A stretch of DNA of 64,000 bases from Antedon bifida (Eukaryota > Echinodermata > Crinoidea > Comatulida > Antedonidae): the NCBI GenBank assembly GCA_963402885.1, contig OY727094.1, forward strand, positions 3,350,501-3,414,500, written 5' to 3'. The notes beneath the pieces are model-generated. The model was not told where the DNA came from. It searched no databases and saw only the letters and a list, made by a program, of their open reading frames with translations. Below, one piece after another: positions 33,776-41,645 of this stretch; the stretch's first letter is position 1, and every line of letters starts with the position of its first letter. The position numbers and the translations under genes were made by a program.

Positions 33776-34711
33776 CTAAAGGCGTCGGATGTCAGATTCA
33801 GACCTGATGATCACTTTTTTCTGGTTCTTCTTCAGCAAACAGGTGATTCTCCCATCCATGGACCAAGCAGCTTCTACAGCTTCGTTGCGTGATGCTTCGT
33901 GCAGCAGATGAAGGCGCTTAGATGTAAGATTCTCCGTTATTGAGTAGCCGCTATTCTTTAATGATCGTTTGTTGCGAAACACTTCATGACGCGTGCGATA
34001 AGAGGTAAACTTGATTATAATTGGTCGTGGTTTGGATTTAGGATCGGTTTTCTTTTTGCCAAGACGGTGTGTACGGTCAATATCGCGTATCTCAACATCC
34101 TCGGAGATCCTGGATGTGATTACATCAATTGCTATCGCATCGGTGTCCTCTTTAGGGTATCGTGACTCAGGGACACCGTGCAGAAGCAGACAGTTTCGTC
34201 TGCTGTATTGCTCCAGGTCGTCCAGTTTGTCCGCCAAAGCACGATTTTCTGCCTCGAATGCGTCATTTCGTCTACGAAGATTGTCAATATCGCCCGTAAT
34301 GACCTCGTTGTCCATAGCAATACTACTGTAAACAATGTCGCTTACCTGATCAAGAACGGCTTTACTAATCGCAGATATAAGTGCTTTATTAGACATTATT
34401 GCTTTGATGATTTTTTGTAATAATTCTGGAGATGACAGTACATGGGTGCTTATACTTGACGCTACAATTGAAACCAGTTCAGGGTCATCGGCTAAGATGT
34501 GTTGAATGGAGCTAGGCCCCTTAGACGGTGATAATTCGGGCAACGTTGTTGACAATGGTGTTGTCGGTTCAGGGTCGCGCGCTTCCGGGTCGACCGTATT
34601 GGGTACAGCAGCAGGTTCGAGGCCTGGGTTTTTCGTGGCCATGTCATCATTAGATTTCACGTTTGCTGATTTACCCTTTGATCTTGTTGTTCTCTTTTCG
34701 GTTGATGCCAT
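33776..34711 (-). CDS. LINE ORF1 protein (coiled coil + RRM-like nucleic-acid-binding domain)
   Basis: 311 aa from the MASTEKRTTRSKGK start at 34711; the frame is open further up to 34966, but that part lies largely outside the element. Order: basic N-terminus, Pro/Ser/Thr-rich linker, helical segment, coiled coil (IDNLRRRNDAFEAENRALA at about 145), then the L1-ORF1-like RRM region beginning DLEQYSRRNCLLLHGVPE and containing RTHRLGKK and RPIIIKFTSY. Such proteins bind the element RNA and form trimers as part of the retrotransposition particle. Frame intact. Confidence 0.85.
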   Translation of the reverse strand: MASTEKRTTRSKGKSANVKSNDDMATKNPGLEPAAVPNTVDPEARDPEPTTPLSTTLPELSPSKGPSSIQHILADDPELVSIVASSISTHVLSSPELLQKIIKAIMSNKALISAISKAVLDQVSDIVYSSIAMDNEVITGDIDNLRRRNDAFEAENRALADKLDDLEQYSRRNCLLLHGVPESRYPKEDTDAIAIDVITSRISEDVEIRDIDRTHRLGKKKTDPKSKPRPIIIKFTSYRTRHEVFRNKRSLKNSGYSITENLTSKRLHLLHEASRNEAVEAAWSMDGRITCLLKKNQKKVIIRSESDIRRL

Positions 34712-34892
34712 TGTTATTTCCTCTATGTATAATGATAGATCAGTAGGGGTTGAAATTGATGCAAATTTAAGATCCTTCTTGGAGCTAACTTCAACACGTC
34801 CTGTCAGTGTGAAGCATGTATGGCTGACATTGTCATCAGAAAAAAAACGTAATTTACGTCTAAAACAGGATAGATTTAGTTGCAGAGATTGA

Positions 34893-35045
34893 AAGGTTAT
34901 CGCAAATAGCTTGATTTCGCGAGGAACGTCATTGCACAATGCATGGTGGAAAGGGATTGGGAGCAAACGTCACGATGCGTACGTGACGTTTGCTCCTAAA
35001 CCTTTCCCACTATGCGCCACGCACTCGCTATTTGTGATCAACCTT
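34893..35045. repeat. Foldback element, unit II copy
   Basis: Same inverted arms as at 24751 (GGGAGCAAACGTCACG / CGTGACGTTTGCTCC), differing by single bases. It sits just beyond the 5' end of the LINE. Confidence 0.78.
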
Positions 35046-35539
35046 ATATAGACTCACCCAACACCCAGTTCTTCGTCAAGATAATTTAGTTATAAGAGAG
35101 AGAACAGGGCCATCTTTAGACAATTCCCGATGTTGTGTTCAGATGTAGAATTTAAGCTTGTTTTACTCCTTCGTCTATATACTTTCAATACAAGCTACGG
35201 TTTCAATGACATCATACGGCACAAGCAGAGTTGCAACAAACATTATGCGAATACGTACATTTTACTGTAATAGTGTACATGTAATAATTGGTTTGAAGTG
35301 CATTGGTACCTATCCACCAAGATTCAATGTTATTAAAAACTTCTTTGTCAATCATGGTTAACGTTATTATTAAGTCTTCGGTATTGTTATTAATTTTCTT
35401 GAGTGTTTGATTGAGTGTCAGGATTTGACGAAATAAATCGTAAATCAATTTTTGGCCCTTTTATAGAAGTTGAATCCTTTCTAAGGTTTGAATTGTTGTG
35501 ACGACTAGTATGCCTTACTGTCATTGTTTATAGAATGTT

Positions 35540-36302
35540 TTATATGTTTGTGTTTTTGGGGAAATTATTTAAAGCTACCGTGGATGGCTTTTTGTTTTTT
35601 CCACAAATTTCATAAACTGCTTCTCGAAAATTTGGTAAATTAAACCAGTAGATAACTGGATTTATCACTGTGTTTAAAAACGCTAAATTACAAGAATAGA
35701 AATATAGATTTACATATAACGAGTCCATAGAGCATATTATTTGCGGAAATGCAGTTAAGAAACTCAGGCATAAAAACGGCAGCCATGAGAAGAAGTAAAC
35801 CAATGTTATAATCAAACATGTAGTTAGTAATTTCTTTGATCGCTTTAAATTGAAAACATTCATCGATAAAATATAATGATCAGATTTGCGAATACACAAG
35901 CCAAATTAAAGCGCCGATGATCAGTTGACGTTTTGTGGTGACGATCACGGTGTAACGCAATGGAGCGAAAACCAACGCGATGTAACGGTCCAGCGCAACA
36001 CACGCAACACTCAGTAACGAAGTAAGCATCAGTGAAGGTTGCATTAAAGACAAAACGGTATTTGAATATACCGTTATTATACACGTAAAATAAATCACTC
36101 CATTTGTGCAATCTGCCAAGGCTAATGATACGATGTAAAAATTATGTTTTTTTCGAAGCACCTTCGTTTTCAGAATAACAAAGATTATTAAACCATTGAA
36201 AGTGAGATTTAAACAAACAAAGTACAGTTACAAAAATAAATCCTGTCGCAATGGTTTGTTGGAAGTTAGTAATGTAATCACAAGTTGAATTTAAAGACAT
36301 TT
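35540..36302 (-). pseudogene. Class A GPCR, type C, unit II copy: internal deletion
   Basis: Compared with the intact gene at 39421, about 119 bases are missing at 35895/35896 (the region of TM4-TM5), which removes membrane segments and shifts the frame. In addition one extra A in the TM1 region (AAACAAACAAAG for AAACAACAAAG near 36218) shifts the N-terminal frame. Two independent lesions make this a dead copy. Neither is shared with the unit I pseudogene, whose ten-base loss is absent here. Confidence 0.87.
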
Positions 36303-36557
36303 TAATTCTTTGAAGCAGTCTAAAGTTGTACAGAATCAGAATGTTGTCGGTCCGTCGTGTGTACGCAAGTTTCCCATTCAGACTACACACCGTGTCAGCA
36401 CGATGACATCATCACAAGACCGCTTCATTTGATGATAATGGCAAGATATTTGAAGTCGATCAATTGGTCATCACACGTAATTCTGCATGATCTATATTTA
36501 AAATGAAATTACGTCATTACGTTACGAGACCCGGATGGATTATCAAATTGTCGCAAA

Positions 36558-36748
36558 TTTCTTTCGCAGTTTCTTAGATCTAAGAATTACAAATATTGCA
36601 ACACCATTTAAAAGCACAATCAAAATACAAATTACTGAAACCACTGGTATGATAGCTGTAATTTAAGTGCGTATTCATAAAACATTTTCTTATACTCAAT
36701 AAGGGATCTTATAGGCCTACAAGATGAATTATTGGTGGAGATATTCAT
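36558..36748 (-). pseudogene. Truncated N-terminal fragment of receptor type A at the unit II/III junction
   Basis: Second copy of the breakpoint fragment seen at 26509. It begins at ATG 36748 and matches the receptor up to the same junction, but has a small insertion (ATTTA) near 36660 that shifts its frame. Confidence 0.8.
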
Positions 36749-37308
36749 TGTATAACTTGTTGTGATGAATGGCGACACTCACTTGTAAAACTATGAAGAT
36801 ACGATATACTTTCAATTCATTGCACGGTTTCAACGACATCAGGTGAAATGTTTCAACAAACACACATTTTACTCAGTTTTATACTTTTTCAAACCTCTTA
36901 ATAATTCGATTAAAAACATGTGGTAATTATCAGTGTATCGACTATTCATAAATGTTGTTTTATTAAAACCTTGGTTGTCACACTTGACGTTATTACCTTC
37001 GTTGTTGTTATTAATTTTCACTGACATTGATGTTATTTTTATTTACATGCTAATTTTTTGACGAGGTCTTATTATGCCTACATCAATTTTGCAGAAATTG
37101 GCCTTTTGAAAAATACTTATCTCACCTTCGAGGCCGTTTAGTTTCAAACCACATCTCCGTTGATCTTTAGTTAACAAAATTTAAAACTTTTCATAATAGT
37201 CATAAAAAAATAATTCAAGATATACTTACATTTTATATAGGCCTATTTGAAAATACAGGAACTCATGTATGTTTTTTAAAGATATGAGCCTTTAATCTGT
37301 GCATGTAC

Positions 37309-37420
37309 GGTAAATTGATTATACCAGTATATTATACAATAATTTTAAAAAGATATACATCCAGAAAAGACAAATAAATGTACATAATTGTTTATCAATT
37401 GAACATAACTAAATGTGAAA
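37309..37420 (-). pseudogene. Relic of a GPCR TM7 end (unit III)
   Basis: Third copy of the relic at 23247, with the same short deletion as the unit II copy, which suggests units II and III are the closer pair in this part. Confidence 0.45.
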
Positions 37421-37526
37421 GGTTTATTGTGAACGTTACCAAAGTTTATTATAAAAAAAAGTGTTAGCCTACAAATAGTGCGCTCTCTATCGCTTTGTCC
37501 ATTTTGCCAATGATCTCAGAAACTTT

Positions 37527-38411
37527 TTACTCATAGTTCTTTGATTTTCTTCCACAAATTTCATAAAATGAGTTTCGGAAATTAGGTAAATTATACCAAT
37601 ATATTAGAGGGTTGGTCAAAGAATTTATAAACACCAAACTCCCAGAAAAGAAATTCATATATACAATTAATATACCAAGGGAACATGCTAAACCTGGTAT
37701 AAAAACAAGACAACTTATTACAAGATACGGCAACCAGAGAAGACAATACAGCATTGTTATTGTTACACAGGTTTTTAGTAATTTTCTGGACTTCTTTGCG
37801 TTTGAAATATTCATTGAAGCGAGATAATGATCTGATTTGGAAATACATTTATAAATTTTAAAATAAAGACAAACAGTTATTATTAAAACTATGAGAACAA
37901 TTACTGCTATTATTAACGAAATAAAAGAAAATGCAGTAATGTAATACAAGACACACATAATACAAATTGGACCAATCCAAATCGCAGCGCAAATGGTCAA
38001 CTGACGTTTAAATGTTACGACAACAGCATAACGTAAAGGAGCGTATACTAACGCAATATAACGATCGACAGCAACGCAATTTACGTTAAGCATTGACGTA
38101 AAAATGATCGACGTCAAGAACCAATCACTAACATTATTTTTACTCTTATGAAATATATATAAAATGACATATATGCAATATCCAAGTCCGTTTGCACAAT
38201 CTGCAAATGCCAAAGACACGATGAAAAAATTGTGTTTCTTTCGCAGTTTCTTAGATCTAAGAATCACAAATATTGCAACACCATTTAAAAGCACAATTAA
38301 AATACAAATTACTGAAACCACTGGTATGATAGCTGTAAGTGCGTATTCATAAAACATTTCAGTATATTCAATAACGGATCTACAAGATGAATTATTGGTG
38401 GAGATATTCAT
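37527..38411 (-). CDS. Class A orphan GPCR 6 (type B, unit III), intronless
   Basis: 294 aa, MNISTNNSSC start, seven membrane segments. LNG 42-44, LAFADC (D71), DRY 116-118 within VDRYIALVYAPLRY, intracellular loop SKSDHYLASMNISNAKKSRKLLK, LWLPYL, NPLIYWYNLPNFRNSF. It is one residue shorter in the N-terminus than receptors 4 and 5 and more different from them than they are from each other. Frame intact; ligand unknown. Confidence 0.87.
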   Translation of the reverse strand: MNISTNNSSCRSVIEYTEMFYEYALTAIIPVVSVICILIVLLNGVAIFVILRSKKLRKKHNFFIVSLAFADCANGLGYCIYVILYIFHKSKNNVSDWFLTSIIFTSMLNVNCVAVDRYIALVYAPLRYAVVVTFKRQLTICAAIWIGPICIMCVLYYITAFSFISLIIAVIVLIVLIITVCLYFKIYKCISKSDHYLASMNISNAKKSRKLLKTCVTITMLYCLLWLPYLVISCLVFIPGLACSLGILIVYMNFFSGSLVFINSLTNPLIYWYNLPNFRNSFYEICGRKSKNYE

Positions 38412-38776
38412 TGTAAAACTTGATTGTTAAAATATCATTGAAGTATAGAGATATTCAGAAGTGCACCGTGAGAATTGTCTACGTCATCAGTTACAGCATA
38501 CAGTGATAAAGTACAAATATCAAAAATCTTCTGTATTGGGTTTAACAAGCAATATTTTGAGATTATCCATACTTCGTTTAGCATCAAATGGTTCTGTTAA
38601 AACACAACTTTTTAAAATTAGTTTCTCAGCAAATAGATGTTTCCATAAGAATTTAAATGATAAGACATGTTATAGATAACCCTTTAACTCTTTTTTTTCG
38701 AAGTTTTCTTCACGTATGTCATTAGAAAAAACGTAATTTTCGTCTAAAACAGGATAGATTTAGTTGCAGAGATTGG

Positions 38777-38909
38777 AAGGTTTTCGCAAATAGCTTGATT
38801 ACGCGAGGAACGTCACTGGTGGGAAAACAGATCACGTACGTACGCATCGTGACGTTTGCTCCCAAACCCTTCCCACCATGCGTCACGCACGCTATTTGTG
38901 ATCAACCTT
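38777..38909. repeat. Foldback element, unit III copy (shortened)
   Basis: The arms are recognisable (AAGGTTTTCGCAAATAGC ... CGTACGTACGCATCGTGACG ... GCTATTTGTGATCAACCTT) but part of the left arm has been lost. Confidence 0.7.
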
Positions 38910-39420
38910 ATAAACTCACCCACCACCCAATTCTTCTCAAGATAATTTAGTTATAAGAGAGAACAGGGCCATCTTTAGACAATTCCCGACGTTGTGTTCA
39001 GATGTAGAATTTAAGCTTGCTTTACTTCGTCTATATACTTTCAATACATACTAGTACTACGGTTTCAATGACATCATACGGCACAAGCAGAGTTGCAACA
39101 AACATTATGCGAATAAGTACATAATTTTATATTTATAATAACGTACATGTAATGATTAGTTTGAAGTGCATTACTATCCACCAAGATTCAATGTTTATTA
39201 AAAACCTCTTTGTCAATCATGGTTGACGTTATTATTAAGTCTTCGGTATTTTTATTAATTTTCTTGGCATCGAGTGTTTGATTGAGTGTCAGGATTTGAC
39301 GAAATAAGTCGTAAATCAATTTTTGTCTCTTTTATAGAAGTTGAATCCTTTCTTTTCGTTTAAATTGTTGTGACGTCGACTAGTAGGGCTATGCCTTACT
39401 GTCATTGCTTATAGAATGTT

Positions 39421-40299
39421 TTATATGTTCGTGTTTTTGGGGAAATTATTTAAAGCTACCGTGGATGACTTTTTGTTTTTGCCACAAATTTCATAAACTG
39501 CTTCTCGAAAATTTGGTAAATTAAACCAGTAGATAACTGGATTTATCACTGTGTTTAAAAACGCTAAATTACAAGAATAGAAATATAGATTTACATATAA
39601 CGAGTCCATAGAGCATATTATTTGCGGAAATGCAGTTAAGAAACTCAGGCATAAAAACGGCAGCCATGAGAAGAAGTAAACCAATGTTATAATCAAACAT
39701 GTAGTTAGTAATTTCTTTGATCGCTTTAAATTGAAAACATTCATCGATGAAATATAATGATCAGATTTGCGAATACTTCGGTAAATGAGAATATAAATAT
39801 TGATAGTAATGAATTGTAGCGTAAAACAGACTAATGCCAAGGCTATATTAAAATATCGCGTGGTGTGAAGTAACATAGTAACGATTAAAACCGGCACAAG
39901 CCAAATTAAAGCGCCGATGATCAGTTGACGTTTTGTGGTGACGATCACGGTGTAACGCAATGGAGCGAAAACCAACGCGATGTAACGGTCCAGCGCAACA
40001 CACGCAACACTCAGTAACGAAGTAAGCATCAGTGAAGGTTGCATTAAAGACAAAACGGTATTTGAATATACCGTTATTATACACGTAAAATAAATCACTC
40101 CATTTGTGCAATCTGCCAAGGCTAATGATACGATGTAAAAATTATGTTTTTTTCGAAGCACCTTCGTTTTCAGAATAACAAAGATTATTAAACCATTGAA
40201 AGTGAGATTTAAACAACAAAGTACAGTTACAAAAATAAATCCTGTCGCAATGGTTTGTTGGAAGTTAGTAATGTAATCACAAGTTGAATTTAAAGACAT
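39421..40299 (-). CDS. Class A orphan GPCR 7 (type C, unit III), intronless and intact
   Basis: 292 aa from MSLNSTCDY at 40299 (open upstream to 40389). Landmarks: FNG in TM1 (35-37), LALADC (D63), CVALDRYIALVFAPLRY (DRY 104-106), SMNVFNLKRSKKLLTT loop, SWLPFL in TM6 and NPVIYWFNLPNFREAVYEICG. It forms a subgroup distinct from the MNIS receptors (LKTKVLRKK in the first loop, FAPLRYTVIVTTKRQ after TM3) together with the pseudogenes at 25398, 35540 and 19788. It is the only whole member of this subgroup in the window. Confidence 0.87.
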   Translation of the reverse strand: MSLNSTCDYITNFQQTIATGFIFVTVLCCLNLTFNGLIIFVILKTKVLRKKHNFYIVSLALADCTNGVIYFTCIITVYSNTVLSLMQPSLMLTSLLSVACVALDRYIALVFAPLRYTVIVTTKRQLIIGALIWLVPVLIVTMLLHTTRYFNIALALVCFTLQFITINIYILIYRSIRKSDHYISSMNVFNLKRSKKLLTTCLIITLVYFFSWLPFLCLSFLTAFPQIICSMDSLYVNLYFYSCNLAFLNTVINPVIYWFNLPNFREAVYEICGKNKKSSTVALNNFPKNTNI

Positions 40300-40389
40300 T
40301 TTAATTCTTTGAAGCAGTCTAAAGTTGTACAGAATCAGAATGTTGTCGGTCCGTCGTGTGTACGCAAGTTTCCCATTCAGACTACACAC

Positions 40390-41085
40390 CGTGTCAGCAC
40401 GATGACATCATCACAAGACCGCTTCATTTGATGATAATGGCAAGATATTTGAAGTCGATCAATTGGTCATCACACGTAATTCTGCATGATCTATATTTAA
40501 AATGAAATTACGTCATTACGTTACGAGACCCGGATGGATTATCAAATTGTCGCCCCTGATTGGTCAATTTCGTGCTTAGCGCGTACGTCCTTGTGTTGCG
40601 TTAAACTAATGAGAGAAAAGTGTTACCGGTAAATTGATGGACCGTGAACTTTTGCACAAAGCGGCGCAAAGTGTAATAATGTGCGTTTTAAAATTATGAT
40701 CTTTTATTTAAAAATAGAGGTTAATTAGACAAGGCCAGCACAATGAACAACAAAACAATACAAGACGGCGCCGCCCTGTTTTTATTGCCGATTCGATAAA
40801 TAACATCAACGAAAACAAAATATAAATATCAACAATGAAAATCCTGTTTTTTTATTTACCGGTAAAATTAGGCTCGCGCGAATTAACAGCGTATTTTGAT
40901 ATTTCCTACTACTTTTCGCCGACGCAAAAAATGTTATAAGGAATAACCAATCATGACTCATAATATATCATAGTATTTTAATTTTGTTATTGTTATAATT
41001 TAAAAAAAAAAGGTAAAATAAATTTTAATTTCTTTAATTTAAACATTTTTTCAATAGGCGATTTAAGAATACACACTTAGCTAGA
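40390..41085. other. Spacer between receptor cluster and TRAFD1
   Basis: Single-copy DNA after 40553. A TTGGTCAATTTC ... CTTGTGTTGCGTTAA stretch (40558-40604) looks like a fragment of the foldback family at 42838/53403. A TGACTCA (AP-1-type) motif lies at 40954-40960, probably by chance. No gene seen. Confidence 0.4.
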
Positions 41086-41191
41086 CTAATATTTACTAAT
41101 AGTAAGTCTGGAATCCATCGAGCTAGGTACAGTTCCACTTATATCATCAATGATGTGTCTGAACTGGATCGGTTCGTATTTTCCACTACGC
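41086..41191 (-). CDS. Possible terminal coding exon of an unrecognised minus-strand gene
   Basis: Read on the minus strand, a good acceptor (pyrimidine-rich run ending GTTTTGTAG) at 41192-41194 is followed by a frame of 34 codons, RSGKYEPIQFRHIIDD then ISGTVPSSMDSRL, ended by a stop at 41086-41088. The composition looks like a real protein end. I do not recognise it and found no upstream exon between here and the TRAFD1 start at 41646, so the gene may be divergent, interleaved, or the call a chance frame. Confidence 0.3.
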
Positions 41192-41645
41192 CTACAAAAC
41201 ACACAAATAGACAAATCAGATAAGCGATCACAATTTTGGTTTTTCCAGTATTCTGTAATTGTCCAATATTAGGTAATTTATATGGAAAATGATGAATATT
41301 TTAAGTATATAAATGTTTGCAAAAACTGATTATAACTATTTTTCAATATAAATGCGATTGTTTGAATCTTAAGGTAGCGAAATCGTTAATATTGTGTAGC
41401 TAAGTCTAGGTAGGCTAGCAAGGCTAGGACTATTTATTTAACAAGGGGTGATACCCCGACGACGAATAGTGCTGGGCTCTACACATATAGAGAGCCTAGG
41501 CCGGCTTCAGCTTGTCCCTGTCATGGTCTCCGGTTGGTGGGTAGTCATCTCAAGTTAGGCCTACTAGAGACTTAGACTAGAACTAAAAGGATTTCTACTC
41601 TCTTTTTGATAGGTAATTGAATTGAAGTGTTGTCTCCAAAACAAG

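Larger units (their letters stand above)
29243..34826 (-). mobile_element. LINE of the CR1/L2/Jockey superfamily, apparently full length
   Basis: The non-LTR retrotransposon lies on the minus strand: 5'UTR of about 115 bases (34712-34826), ORF1 (33776-34711), a long spacer (32792-33775), ORF2 with endonuclease and reverse transcriptase (29687-32791) and a 3' region (29243-29686) with a (TTTA)n-type tract. The borders come from comparison with the uninterrupted units at 24684 and 38700, which read GTTTTCTTCA, then CGTA, then TGTCATCAGAAAA. No target-site duplication is seen; instead about four bases (CGTA) are missing at the insertion point. The end is not poly(A), which suits CR1-like elements. 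Both ORFs are open, so it is a young insertion that may still be active. Confidence 0.88.
26524..36554. repeat. Tandem segmental duplication, unit II (contains the LINE)
   Basis: About 4.4 kb of repeated DNA interrupted by a 5.6-kb LINE at 29243-34826. Order: truncated type-A start, TM7 relic, type-B receptor (28042), LINE, foldback element, type-C pseudogene (35540). The end at 36554 shows the same CAAATTGTCGC plus AAA junction as unit I. Confidence 0.85.
36555..40553. repeat. Tandem segmental duplication, unit III
   Basis: About 4.0 kb: truncated type-A start, TM7 relic, type-B receptor (37527), foldback element and the intact type-C receptor (39421). Some 530 bases found in units I and II between the type-A start and the TM7 relic are missing here (around 36797). 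It ends at CAAATTGTCGC (40553) and then runs into single-copy DNA, so this is the original right border of the duplicated block. Confidence 0.85.

Noticed and set aside
29243-34826. Endogenous virus or LTR element
   Set aside because: No terminal direct repeats, no capsid, protease, integrase or envelope parts; endonuclease plus RT without LTRs is a LINE.
33776-34966. ORF1 of the LINE starting at 34966
   Set aside because: The first 85 codons lie in flanking unit sequence or the LINE 5'UTR; the ATG at 34711 starts the recognisable protein.
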